A stretch of DNA of 64,000 nt from Prorocentrum cordatum (Eukaryota; Sar; Dinophyceae; Prorocentrales; Prorocentraceae). A model generated the notes under the pieces. That model ran no database searches, was not told where the DNA came from, and was given only the letters and a program-made list of their open reading frames with translations. The stretch's first letter is position 1. Each line of letters opens with the position of its first letter. Shown here in pieces: positions 42,490 through 54,280 of the stretch. The stretch covers positions 76,683-140,682 of the forward strand of contig CAUYUJ010015844.1 of the NCBI GenBank assembly GCA_963575745.1, in the 5' to 3' direction. A program made the position numbers and the translations under genes.

Positions 42490-43400
42490 CGCCATGCGAG
42501 TTCCGCCACGGAGACCTTAGGTGGAGCTCCCTCTGGGGACACGAAACGCTGTACTGGGTGGTGGATGACGCATGCGGGCGGTCCCAATGGGACCTTCGGA
42601 GGAGCCCTCTAAGGAACCACGAAACGCTGGTGGTGGGTGACGCATGCGGGCGGTCCCACTGGAGCCTTCGGTGGAACTCCCTATGGGGCCACGAAACGCT
42701 GTGCTGGGTGGTGGATGACGCATGTGGGCGGTCCCACTGAGGCCTTCGGTGGAGCTCCCTATGGGGCCACGAAACGCTGTACTGGGTGGTGAATGACGCG
42801 TGCAGGCGGTCCCACTGGGGCCTTCGGTGGATTTCCCTATGGGGTCACGAAACGCTGTACTGGGTGGTGGATGACGCATGCGGGCGGTCACACTGGGGCC
42901 TTCTGTGGAGCTCCCTATGGGGTCACAAGACGCTGTACTGGGTGGTGGATGACGCATGCAGGCGGTCCCACCGGGGCCTTCGGTAGAGCCCCCTCTATGG
43001 GGTCGCGAAACGCTGTACTGGGTGGTGGATGACGCATGCGGGCGGTCCCAATGGGAGATTCGGTGGAGCCTTCAATGGGGCCACGAAACGCTGTACTGGG
43101 TGGTGGATGACGCATGCGGGCGGTCCCACTGGGGCCTTCGGTGGAGCTCCCCTATGGAGCCACGAAAGGCTGTACTGGGTGGTGGATGACGCATGCGCGC
43201 GGTCCCAATGGGACCTTCGGAGGAGCCCCCTTCATGGGGCCACGAAACGCTGTGCTGGGTGGTGGATGACGCATGCGGGCGGTCCCAATGGAGCCTTCGG
43301 TGGAGCTCTCTATGGGGCCATGAAATTCTGTGCTGGGTGGTGGATGACGCATGCGGGCGGTCCCACTGGAGCCTTCGGCGGAGCTGCCTATGGGGCCCCG
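42490..43400 (-). repeat. 78-bp tandem satellite
   Basis: About twelve units. ACGAAACGCT recurs at 42541, 42619, 42691, 42769, 42847, (42925), 43005, 43083, 43162, 43242 and 43320 (72-80 bp apart). Units read 'GTACTGGGTGGTGGATGACG', 'CATGCGGGCGGTCCCA', 'GGTGGAGCTCCCTATGGGGC'. The last part is the reverse complement of the core of the 90-bp satellite at 1296-2195. 26 codons per unit keep frames open. It lies inside the proposed 10-kb intron of the 2OG oxygenase gene. Confidence 0.95.
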
Positions 43401-43656
43401 AAATGAGGAGCGGGAGGAGGAGGAGGAGGAGGAGGAGGAGGAGAAGGGAGGAGGAGGAGGAGGGAGGAGGAAGGAAGGAAGGAAGGAGGAAGGAAGGAAG
43501 GAACGCTGGGACCGTCTCTTCAAAACGAGGACCCAACACCACAGGATGGGTGGGAAAAATGTACACCGTGCTTGGACCGCCGTGTGCCAGTAAGTGGTGG
43601 ACAAACAAAATATAGTGTAGAGGACATATTCCTGGCCCCGAATCCTGTTCCTCGTC
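43401..43656. repeat. (GGA)n / (GGAA)n tract and flank
   Basis: (GGA)n at 43410-43470 and GGAAGGAAGGA at 43470-43502, then unique sequence up to the proposed exon. Confidence 0.85.
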
Positions 43657-43715
43657 ACCTCGTGCTCCACGGTGTCCGCCCGGAAGACCACCAGGACGTC
43701 GGCCTCGGGCAGCAC
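43657..43715 (-). CDS. 2OG-Fe(II) oxygenase (EGLN/PHD-like), exon with distal His
   Basis: After acceptor CGCCCCGCAG the exon reads VLPEADVLVVFRADTVEHEV. This corresponds to the EGLN segment ending in the distal iron-binding His (…W-S-D…H-E-V). All codons end in G or C except none that break the pattern. It joins the upstream exon in phase 0: the spacing from GALLR to HEV then equals that of animal EGLN to within one residue. The donor after GAG-GT would be GA (GACGAGG); a GT donor (GTGACG) two bases earlier is the alternative. Confidence 0.65.
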
Positions 43716-44132
43716 CTGCGGGGCGCGCCCCGCCGCCCCCCCCCGCCCCCCCGGCCCCCCCTCCGCAGCGGGGCGGCCCCCGCGGCGGCGAGGCAGCCCC
43801 CCTGGATCGAGAGTCGGCGGCGAGCCCAGGGGGTGAAGTGAGAAGGGGCGGGCCTTCTCGGAAGGCTCGGAAGGCCTCCGGCCTTCTGAAGAGCTTTCCA
43901 AGCCCTCCCGGGAGACACAAGAGAGAAGTTCCCAGAGGGCTCCCCAGGGCTCCCGAGAAGTCCCGCCGCCTCCTGAAGAGGTCCTCTCCCTCTCAAGTCC
44001 CCCCCCCTCGCTCGCCGCCGAGGGATCGGATCGCGTCGGATCGGGCAGGACCGAGATCGAGGCCACCTCCTCCTCCTCCTCCTCCTCCTCCTCCAGAGCC
44101 GCGAGGCAGCCACCGCGGCAGTGGCCGGGCGC

Positions 44133-44283
44133 CTCTCGCGGAGGCTCGCGGCCGCCTGGCCACCCGCGCAGCAGGGCCCCGTCGGCGGCGGCCCAGGCGC
44201 CGTTGACGTAGTACACGGCGGAGAGCCGCCGCCCGTCGCCCTCGGGCCGCTTCCATAGGGGGCGGAGCTTCGAGGGGCTTCGC
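44133..44283 (-). CDS. 2OG-Fe(II) oxygenase (EGLN/PHD-like), central exon
   Basis: Acceptor TTCTTCCAG, then G-CGA-AGC... to CGA-GAG with GC donor (GCGCCCGG). The key block is EGDGRRLSAVYYVNGAWAAA then DGALLRGWPGG, matching the G-D-G-R...Y-Y-L-N...W...G-G-x-L-R strands of EGLN/prolyl-4-hydroxylases. The phase fits both neighbours. Odd: just before GDGR, where the H-x-D iron ligands should be, the sequence reads L-W-K (RPLWKRPEGDGR). The enzyme may be inactive, the copy decayed, or an extra small exon or alternative acceptor missed. The 417-bp intron to the next exon is GC..AG. Confidence 0.7.
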
Positions 44284-45064
44284 CTGGAAGAAGAAGGAAT
44301 CCCACCAGCCCTCTGGGCGTAGGTGTTCTAGGGAGGCTCTTCTTCCAACTCCCTCCTTCCCCTTCGGGGAGGGGTTTACCCCTCTCCCTACCCCGTCCCC
44401 TGGACCTGGACGGGGGGGGTTGCTGGTAGTTGGAGCGTTCAAGATGGCCCCGCAAGGCTCCAAGAGCGCCTCGGAGAGCCCAAGATGAGCTCCAAGATGG
44501 CTCAAGATAGCCTAAGATGCCTCAAGATGGCTCCCCAGATGCTCCAAGAGGCTCCAAGACCTCTCCAAGACAGCTCCAAGAGGCTTCCGAGACCGTGAAG
44601 GAGGCCTCCAAGAAGCCAAAATCCTTGAAGAACCTGAAAATCCATAATTTTTGCATCGTAGCCCGTTCACTTTCGACAGCTTTCAAAGGCCTCAAGATGG
44701 CTCCAAGATGGCCCAAGAGGGCCCCAAGAGAGGCCCAAGAGAGCCCCAAGACGGCCCCACGAGCGCCCCAGAGCGCTCCAGGAGCGCCCCAAGAGACCAT
44801 GCTGGGATGGGGCAACGGTAATTGGGGAACACCTCTTTCTTGATCGATGCCCTCCAAGATGGTTCCAAGAGGGTCCCCAAGGCTCCCAAGAGAACCCCAA
44901 GAGGCGCCCAGGCAGCCCCAAGAGGCGCCCAAGAGGCCTCCGAGAGGCTCCCAAGAGGCCCCCGAGAAGCATCAAGAGGATTCCGAGGCACCCAAGATGC
45001 CCCCCAGACGCACCAAGAGGCCTCACACAAAAAACAAGAGACATCCGAGGAGGCTCTTCTGATG
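44284..45064 (+). repeat. Composite repeat: conserved head plus CAAGATGGC array (locus 5)
   Basis: The head at 44298-44420 matches 33660-33785. The array of CAAGATGGCTCC/CAAGAGGCTCC units covers 44440-45030. An AT-rich core at 44615-44690 reads 'GCCAAAATCCTTGAAGAACC..AATCCATAATTTTTGC'. It lies in the proposed first large intron of the 2OG gene, antisense to it. Confidence 0.88.
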
Positions 45065-45194
45065 GTCATGTGTTCCTCTTCCTCCTCCTCATCCTCCTCT
45101 TCCTCATCCTCCTCCTCCCCCTCCTTCTCCTCCTCCTCCTTTTCCTACTCCTTATCCGCCCCCCTTTTCCTCCTCCTCCTCCTCCTCCTCCTCC

Positions 45195-45233
<39 letters not shown>

Positions 45234-45249
45234 GCATCATCATCATCAG

Positions 45250-45319
<70 letters not shown>

Positions 45320-45320
45320 C
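45065..45320. repeat. (CTC)n and (CAT)n/(CGTCAT)n microsatellites
   Basis: CTC at 45070-45195, CAT at 45195-45285, CGTCAT hexamers at 45285-45320. Confidence 0.95.
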
Positions 45321-45694
45321 TTGCATCTAGCGCGCCCTACTGATGCCCGATCGCCGGAGCAGCAACCTCTGCCCAGCCTCCGACGCAAAAAGTGTGTTCG
45401 TGGCTACGCGCGTTGCTAGGTCACTCTGGCCTACTTCTCCGCCTCGTCGCTGCGCGCGAGGCCGCGACCGCCCAAAAGGGTGTCTGAGTGTTAGTGTTTG
45501 CGAATGATCGACTACGCTCCGAGTTCATTACGTGCGAGGACATGATTGACACTTCGCGTTTCCCCACCAGCCTATCCCAAAACAGCAACTTTTGCGAACC
45601 ATGCTGACAGCGGTGGTCGTGCGTGCCTTCTCCTGCCCTCGCCTGTCTCCTTCTGTTTCTCCTGATTCCTATTTGCTTCCTGTTACTTCTTCCT
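45321..45694. other. Spacer, no gene recognised
   Basis: Mixed-composition sequence without a conserved motif. Confidence 0.45.
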
Positions 45695-46433
45695 TGTGGG
45701 AGGAGTGGGAGGAGGACGGGGCGGGAGAGGAGGAGGAGGAGGAGAAGGCGGTGGGATGGGAGAGGAAGAGAGCGACGACGACGACGACGGCGATGACCAC
45801 GAAAATGACGACGAACCCGACGACTACGATGACGAAGACGACGACCACGAAGATTATGCCGATGACGACGAAGAAGGAGGAAGAGGAGGAGCAGGAGGAG
45901 GAGGAGGGGGAGGAGGAAGAAAGAGGGCGAACAGAAAAGCCATACGCCTTTTGAATGACTCTCGGAGTCTCTTCTGGTTTCTCTAGGAAGTGCACTGGAG
46001 GAGGAGGAGGAGGAGGAGGGGGAGGAGGAGGAGGAGGAAGAGGAGGAGGAGGAGGACGAGTAGGAGGAGGAGGACGAGGAGGAGGAGGAGGAGGCGGAGG
46101 CGGAGGCGGAGGAGGAGGCGGGGGAGAGTGAGGAGGGAGGAGGAGGGAGGAGGAAGGAGAGAGGAGGGAGGAGGGAGGAGGGAGGAGGAGGAGGAGGAAG
46201 AAGAATAATAACAAATATACTAAGAAAACTAATAATACTAATAATACTAATAATCATAATAATAATACTAATACTAATAATACTAATGATTCTCATAAGA
46301 AGAACACTACGAATAATAAAAATAAGAATAATACTCAAAGTACTAACAATATAAACGATAATTGTAATAGAACACATACTGCAATTAAGAAGAATAATGA
46401 TACGAACAACATGAGTACTACTACTACTACTAT

Positions 46434-46514
<81 letters not shown>

Positions 46515-46524
46515 GACTACTACG

Positions 46525-46604
<80 letters not shown>

Positions 46605-46605
46605 G

Positions 46606-46682
<77 letters not shown>

Positions 46683-47070
46683 GACTACTATTACAAATAA
46701 TAATACAAAAAATAACAATGAAAATAATGATAATAAATAATAAGTAGTCGTGATAAAAGGTAACAATAATAACAATCATACAACTACTAATAATAAGAAT
46801 GGTAATAATAATCGTAATAATAACCAGAATAAAAACAATACGGATAACAAGTAACAATACATCAATATGAACAATAAGTATACTAATACGAAAACTGAAA
46901 TAATAAGAATACTAACAATAATAATAATAATGATAAGACGAATAATGAAACTAAGCATAATAAGAAGAGGAGGAAGAGGAAGAGGAAGAGAAAGAGGAAG
47001 AGGAAGAGGAGCAGGAGGAGGAAGAGGAGGAGGAGGAGGAGGAGGAGGAGGGAGGAGGAGGAGGAAGTTG
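45695..47070. repeat. Large microsatellite complex
   Basis: (GGA)n with (GAC)n at 45700-45930, (GGA)n at 45980-46205, AT-rich (AATACT)-like at 46205-46410, (ACT)n at 46410-46690, AT-rich AATAAT at 46690-46960, and (GGAAGA)n/(GGA)n at 46960-47070. Confidence 0.94.
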
Positions 47071-48371
47071 GGCCACAGTGCACGGGAGCAGAGGAAGAGA
47101 CCCCGGCGCGACGGGAAGAGAGGAAGCTGGGCCCGCTCAGGCAGTTCCCGGCAGCGCCAGGGCGGACGCCCAGGGGGGGAGCCAGCCGCGGCGCCGGGCA
47201 GCAGCTGGGGGGGAAGGCGGCCCGACGGCGACCAGGCAGAGCCGAGTGGGGGAGCAGGTACCACGAATGGGCAAGTATGGAACGTCCAGACCAGCCAATC
47301 GATATCGGCCGATAGGAATACCAGAAAGGGCTGCTGACGTTGGACAAGCAGCAAACTGCTGCAAAGAGAAATTCCTGTCACATGATGACGCAGTGACCAC
47401 ACCAATGGGGGAGCCGGCTGTGCTGGCGAACCTAGCGGCTAGGCGAAGCGCCGAGATCAGGCGACCTACGAGGCGCGATGGGAGAGAGAGAGGGGCGGAG
47501 CGCCGACCGCCAGGAGTGCGCTGCGACGAGCGCGGCAAGAGCGGCCGACGTGAAGGCGAGGAATGTAAGACAAAGATGCGGAGCCACGGCATCATGTGCG
47601 GAGCAGCGTGGAGCTGGGAAGGGCCAGCAAGCGGGCGCCGAGATCTGGTGACCTTCGAGGCGCGGGGAGGGGGCATGGCAATGCAAGGCGCCACGGCTGC
47701 GCGGCGGCAACCAACACACCATGGGCGAGGGGCCGACCTGAAAACCGGGCCTGCCAGGCATGGAGCGCGGCAAGCGGCGGAGGGTGCCACAGGCGGTGCT
47801 GGAACAAAACCTGCAGCAGGCCGGCAAACCCCCAGCCAGGGCGGGGGTTGCAGCGGCAAGGCAGGACACCCTCCGGCAGGCAAGGGAGGCCACAGGGCCA
47901 ACGGCGGGCGGCAAGCCCAGCCCACCGAGGCACGAGGCGGCCGACCCCAGGAAGGAGGGCAGGGCGGAGAGGGGGGCTCAGAAGGGGGCTGCAGCCGCCG
48001 GACCTGGGCCACGGTAGGCGAAGCGGAGCGCACCGACGTAGCCCCCAGCGGCAGCCGGGAGCACGCGGGGGGGGGGCGCCGAATAGGTGCGGCGCCGCGG
48101 AAGAGGAGGGGCTGAGGGGGAGCACAGCCCAGAGCTGCAGCCGCGGGACCTGGGCCCGGGCAGGTCAGGCGGCGAGAAGTAGCGAAGCCCCGAGCGGAAG
48201 CTGGAGGCACGCGGGGGGGGGGCACCGAATAGGTGCAGTGCTGCGGACAGGAGAGACGGCAGCCAGGAACACAGAGCGAAAGGGGGCTGGCGGCAAGACA
48301 GGCCGCTGCCAGCCCCGCAGACGGGATGACTCAGAACAGGTCGGGGCAGAGTGCCAGCCATGTCGGGGGAG
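47071..48371. other. GC-rich region with diverged tandem segment, no gene assigned
   Basis: 47985-48110 and 48135-48245 are two copies of a ~147-bp unit ('GGACCTGGGCC', 'GGCAGCCGGGAGCACGCGGG' vs 'GGAAGCTGGAGGCACGCGGG', 'GCACCGAATAGGTGC'). Long frames exist on both strands but none resembles a known protein. Confidence 0.5.
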
Positions 48372-49200
48372 CTACCAAGGGTGGCTGCGCGCGCTGGACC
48401 ACCGCTGGAGAGTGGGGTCGTTGCTGGGCCAGGATGTGTCGGCAGGACGCTTGCCTTGCCCCAGCGGCGGGGGGTCCTTCCCTTTACCTTTAGCGGCCTC
48501 AGCGCTTTGCCGTCTCTTTTCCATCTCACGCTCCCACTCGGCGTCCCTGTCGGCGTGGATGCCCTTGTACCTGCACAGGGCACGGACATCGTAGTTGGCC
48601 TGGCTGAGGTCAGACGCAAAACCCTCGCAGAAATCGGGTCTGTGTCGGGAGGGGCCCTTGGAGGAGTACGGCCCCAGTTTCCGGTCGCACACGGCGTTCC
48701 AGCCGATCGCCAGCACGGGACCGCACTCCTTTCTGAAGCGGTTGACAACCTCGTGCCACTCCTCTCTCTTGTTGGTCTTGCAGTTCCAGGTGGGTTGCCA
48801 CGACACCCTCTGCCGCGGCCTGTGGTAGAGCTGATCCGTGGCATCGGGCTGGGGTCGGTGGTCCCGAGAGGGAAGCGGGTAGCGAGGCGCAGGCTCCTGC
48901 CGCTGGGGCGGAGCCCGCTCCGTGGCGTCGCCTCCGCGCCACCTCCTGGATGCACCCGGACGACGCTGCTCATCGGCCCGCGGGGTCCTCCGCACGGGCC
49001 CTTCCCTGCCAGCTTGCGGGGCGCCTCCGTCGGACGGCTCCGCCTGCAGCGCCTGCCCGCGGTCGGGGCTGGGAGATGGGTGCGCGTCAGCAGGCTGCGG
49101 AGAGCTGCTCGGGCTGCGGCGCCTGTCGTCGTGGCTGATCGCCGGGCTGCCTGGGGGAGGTCGCTCCGGTGGGCTCCCAGTCGCAGGCCGACGAGTTGGA
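48372..49200 (-). CDS. Hypothetical protein, possibly one exon
   Basis: Open minus-strand frame ending at TAG (48372). The N-terminal half is Pro/Arg/Ser-rich and looks disordered. The part at about 48840-48440 has a balanced composition (QPTWNCKTNKREEWHEVVNR, ...ECGPVLAIGWNAVCDRKLG..., ...DFCEGFASDLSQANYDVRAL..., WEREMEKRRQ) with G/C-ending codons, unlike the surrounding repeats. No family is recognised. There is no convincing start codon: the frame runs upstream into (AC)n, so a splice acceptor probably lies around 49000-49200. It sits in the large intron proposed for the 2OG gene, which would make it nested, or would argue that the exons belong to separate loci. Confidence 0.42.
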
Positions 49201-50420
49201 GCGAGCGCGTGGCGCTGGCCACGAGCACACACACACACACACACATACACACGAAACAACCCAGCTTGCTGTAGCAATTGCGCACGAGATGATAGTGCCT
49301 AAGTTTCCTCCTCCTCCTCCTCCTCCGACTCCGACTCCTCCGACTCCTCCTCTTGCTGGGCACGGGGCTCCGTCTGGAAGGAAAAAACAGGGCTTCAGGG
49401 GGCACATGGGGGCTTCGGGGTGCAAATGGGGGCTTCGGGGGATGCAGGGGACTTCGAGAGGTCCGTCTGGAAGAACAAAGTGCAGCATAGAACTAGAATT
49501 GTCCGAGGTCCGCGCGGATCTCTCCGATATTGCTGAAGTGGTCCTGGCCTCATAGGCCCAAGGTGCCCCGAGCTCTTCGTGCCAGTCTGGAACCCCTAGG
49601 GCCCTCCAGCGAGGGGGTGCTCTAGAGGCCGTATGCAGGGCATCTCAGCCGCAGCCGGGCCAGGAGCAACCTCCGGCACCACCCGAGACCTGACGCCCGC
49701 TCTTCAGCACTTGCTGTGGTTGCTTGCCTGACGCTCCTCCTCGGCATGAGTGAAGCGGGTCCTGGACCCCAGGGGCGTGCCCCTGGGGCCAGGCCTCCTG
49801 CGCCTTGACCCGCTCCGAGGCCCAGGAAGGGCCCCGAGAGGCTGCAAGCGGTAAGAAGCCTCAGGAACCGCCCCTCAGGAGCTGTGCATCAGGACCCGAG
49901 CGCTTCAGGGCCACCCTCCTGGCCCTGACACTCGCTGGTGTGATTTTTCCAATCCGTGGCCCCAGAAGTCCCGACCGCTTCCCCATGGGTAGCGTCGCCC
50001 CTGACCCGGTTTGGGGCGCCCCCCGGGCAAAAAAAAACGGGCCCTGGAGGCCGAAAACAAAAAAAAACAACGCCCGGATTGTAAACAACAACGAAACACA
50101 AAACAAATCCACGGAGATACGGGCTCTCGATCTTGATCAGCGTGCATCTTGGTCATTGTCGATATGCGGATCATCTTAGTAAGATCGGCGTCGAAAACAT
50201 CCCTCGATACCTTGGTCATGGTCATCGTTTTCCTTCCCTCGAGCCTCGGGGTTGTCCACGTGCCGGCGGAAGCCAGCCCCCCTGCCAACCAGCTTCGAAG
50301 TTATCCCGATCCCTAAGATTGACGAGCCCAAAGGCGGTCACAATCTTAGGCATGCGCTCTCAGAAACCGAGATCAGGAGACACCAATCTTAGGGATATGG
50401 ATATGTTCCACGGAGGTAAC
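49201..50420. other. Spacer with short repeats, no gene recognised
   Basis: (AC)n at 49226-49255, (CTC)n/CCGACT at 49308-49350, three GGGGGCTTCGGGG-type units at 49385-49445, and a lone TCCGCGCGGATCTC foldback end at 49507-49522. 50040-50110 is A-rich. Confidence 0.5.
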
Positions 50421-50564
50421 CTGCCAGGCGGGTACACGCTTGCCATCACGTCGCCGCGCACCAGCCCGGGCCCGTGGAGGCGGCTCACCGCGGCGTCCAT
50501 GCCCGCCGTCAGCTTCGACAGCAGCGCAGACCACTCCTCGCCGAGAGGGGCCCCCCGTCGGCGA
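50421..50564 (-). CDS. 2OG-Fe(II) oxygenase (EGLN/PHD-like), upstream exon
   Basis: Reads GEEWSALLSKLTAGMDAAV, then SRLHGPGLVRGDVMASVYPPG, with G/C-ending codons, and ends AG before donor GTTACC. This resembles the helix and first strand of EGLN enzymes (...M-D-x-L-I...R-x-x-A-M-V-A-x-Y-P-G) that precede the iron-binding H-x-D loop. The two leftover bases AG fit the single base left by the exon at 44283. Identification rests on motif order and phase. The intron to the next exon would be 6.1 kb. Confidence 0.62.
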
Positions 50565-50748
50565 CTCCGAAAGGTGTGGTTTGCGAAGGGTGCGGTTTGA
50601 AACTGGCACCCTGGGGGACAGCCATGGGGGCGGGAGGGGACCTGGATACAATTCTCCGCCGCGCCCCGAGGAGGCCAGACGAGGACAGCTTCGTGCCCTC
50701 CAGGCCCCAACAGCGCCGATCGCAAACCACACCCCGGCGTAAGCTTAC
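50565..50748 (-). other. Possible introner-like intron upstream of the 2OG exon
   Basis: On the minus strand it starts GTAAGCTTACGCC and ends CTTTCGGAG. GGTGTGGTTTGCGA near the start and TCGCAAACCACACC near the end are an exact inverted repeat, interrupted in the latter by 2 nt. 184 bp, similar in size to SDHB intron 1. The upstream exon candidate (…LLTKVGDCK) lacks the G/C-ending codon pattern, so the intron call is tentative. Confidence 0.4.
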
Positions 50749-52204
50749 CCTTTGCAATCGCCGACTTTTGTCAACAGATCTCTGACATGTTGTGTGTTCA
50801 CTCCTGGCATGATTCTTTCCTCTCGGCCTCCAGAGGCCTCGTCCGCGCTATGATGCGCACCGCATTGTTTCCCGAGGCAGGAGCGCGGACGAGGGCGGGC
50901 CAGGGAACGCAATCGAGGCAGGATGACGGGGCCATGAAATCCTGGAGATTTCGTGGATCTGGCTATGGCTTCTGGACTTACTGAATTAGTTTTAGCGTGC
51001 GGCGCGACCACGTGCAGACGCGACGGATGACCCCGCCTGGAAGGAGGCAAGGAAGGAGGGAGGCGAGAGGCTACGAGAAACCCAACCTGGGCCTACGGTC
51101 AGGAGCATATGCTTGGCATGCCGCGGCGGCGGCCCTGGCGACGCGCTATGCCCTGCAAGCGGATAGCATGTCGCTCCGCTCCGCGCGGCGTAAATAAGGT
51201 TGGGGGCAGCTCTGGACGTGGACGCTCAGGATCTGGGTGTCGGGGCTAGTCGGGAACAGTCGGGGCTATAGTGTCGCGCCGAGACGGGGTGGGCCAAAAC
51301 TGGCGGCGCGACACACTTGGCATACAAGTCCCCGACCGCACACCCCAGCGGGGCCAAAAACGGGAATGGCGCCATCCAGACAGCCCCAGTCCTCACACCC
51401 CTCTAAGCCAGGGGCAACGATAGGGGGGAGGGGACCACGCCAGGAGGAAAACATCGACCTCGAATCGGTGATACATCGCCGATAGATCGGCGGCAGGCCC
51501 CAGATTGACAATCTGCACGCTCCTGGGCGGGGTGGGGGGCCCAGACCCTTTTCGGCAGTCGGATGGGCGATCCGGGGTCGAAGCATCCACCCTTGAGTTT
51601 ATCCCTCCCAATGATTCTCGTCGTCTAGCTTGCGAGCCGTAGCTCGGCTCTCGACGAAGAGCAACTGCTGGAGAGAACCCCCTGGCTGGAGAGCCGCCGA
51701 AAACAAAACAAGACGTCCGAAAACAATGCCCATCCCCCCTCCTTCCCTCCATCCATCCCTCCCTCCATCCCCTCCCTTCCCTCCACCCCCCCTCCTGAGC
51801 CTATCCCCCCTAACGATGCCCCTGAGCCTACCCCCACCAACGTAGAGGCCTCCCTGACGGGGCCCGAGCTGACGGGGTCGGAACAACGCGCCGCACTGCT
51901 GCTGCATCGGCTACACATCGCCGACGCACTAGCGATGCATCAGCGACGTCGGCAACGCCGGGGATAGGGCGCGACCCTCCAACCCCATCTACTCGGACCA
52001 GAACGCTGCCCCCGCAAGGTTGCCCCGACAAGACGCTGCGGGCCTCCCGGCTGGGCGGCCAGAAGCCGCGGCGCCCCCCGAGCAGCGGCGAGCCCGCGCA
52101 GAGCGCCGCCGCGGCCACCGCCGAGTCCCGCCGCCCGCGCCCGGAGGGCGGCGGGTCCAGCGGGCCGTCATCGCCTGGGCCCGGGCGGGGAGGATCCCCC
52201 CCCC
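50749..52204. other. Spacer, no gene recognised
   Basis: 51145-51335 repeats the block at 33355-33510. 51370-51590 on the minus strand has a protein-like frame (…VNLGPAADLSAMYHRFEVD…) that I cannot place. 51730-51800 is pyrimidine-rich. Confidence 0.45.
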
Positions 52205-53182
<978 letters not shown>

Positions 53183-53213
53183 GCACGTGCCTGCGAGCCG
53201 AAGGTCTCCACGA

Positions 53214-54280
53214 TCAGCGCCCGAGCTGGCATCGCACCGTAGCGGCCAGCGCGCGAGCTTGGCGCTCGCTGAGTTCGAGGGAGGAGGCGCCTCTCATGGA
53301 ATTCAGAGAATTATACAGCAGCGTTGCAGCAGCTGGAACCAAGATGGCGCGGATGGTGGGGGACACGAGACCGAGACGGACAATGGGACAGCCAGGAAGA
53401 GAGGGGACGCGGAGTACGGAGCAGACATCGAAGACAGGACCAGTACTGGCCCAGCGAATCGGGATTCGAGTCCAGCCCGTTTGGGATGCACCCAAGAAGA
53501 CACGTGCAATCACGTTGAACTTTTCGTCCGCGGTCCAAGCGCGGATCAAGAGCTTGAGAACTGCAGAGGCGACGGCAGGCTTGGCACGCTGGAGTACCTT
53601 CTGCACCTCAGGCCATGGCCATTCGAGAACATCGTTTTCAGAGCGAACGAGCGAGAAGGTCACACGAGGCCGAGGAGGAGGTGACAAGATCGGCCCCCAG
53701 GGGTCACGGGAATTGGCGGGCGGCAGTCTCCAGAAATTCGACAAACGCGGGCTGGCACCTGAGGGGTGGGGACAGCTTGCCGCGGATCACTCGACAGAAA
53801 GGGATGGAATCGTCGGCGGCGGCACGCAACATAGGCACAAGATGGAGCCGCGAGAGGATGGCGGAGATGCTAGAGCAGACAACAACAAATGTGGTGGACA
53901 CGAGAAGGCCGGGGAAGCGAGGCCCATTCCATCGCCAGATATTAAAACATCCGCCTCTTGGGACCGAACAGTAGGCCGTGCGCCAGAGCCGGGCAAGGAG
54001 GGCGGCTTCCCGCAAAAGCGCAGCCTCGGGGAGAGGCTGGAACTGCGCCACGTAGCTCAGAACAGATACAGCACGACCAGAGTAGGTGAACGCCATGACT
54101 CTGCGCGGGGACGCCGACAGCGCGATCTGCATGCCGCGGCGCCGCCACTTCGCAAGCGGCGCGGCCCAGCTGTCGAGCCCCACCTGCAGGCCAGTCTACA
54201 TGCCCATGTAGAGACGCGACGGGGCGATGGCGAAGTCCTCCCACTCGGAGGAGCGCGAACGCAGCCATGATCGATAAAGC
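53214..54280 (-). pseudogene. LINE-2 ORF2 C-terminal region (frameshifted)
   Basis: Two overlapping frames (54183-53704 and 53744-53214) carry the region after the reverse transcriptase. The last frame, ending ...RALAATVRCQLGR-stop, corresponds in position to the LINE-1 C-terminus (...ARLGL......YRFYHSIK...). The Cys/His knuckle seen in LINE-1 is not clearly intact. Confidence 0.7.

Noticed and set aside
42490-43400. A 26-residue peptide repeat (…LYWVVDDACGRSHWG…)
   Set aside because: It exists only because the 78-bp satellite unit is divisible by three. Units of 72, 79 and 80 bp break the frame, and there is no start or splice context.
47078-48115. Plus-strand frame of about 345 codons
   Set aside because: All frames stay open in this GC-rich stretch. 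The translation is Gly/Arg-rich without motifs, overlaps a tandem duplication and lacks a credible start.
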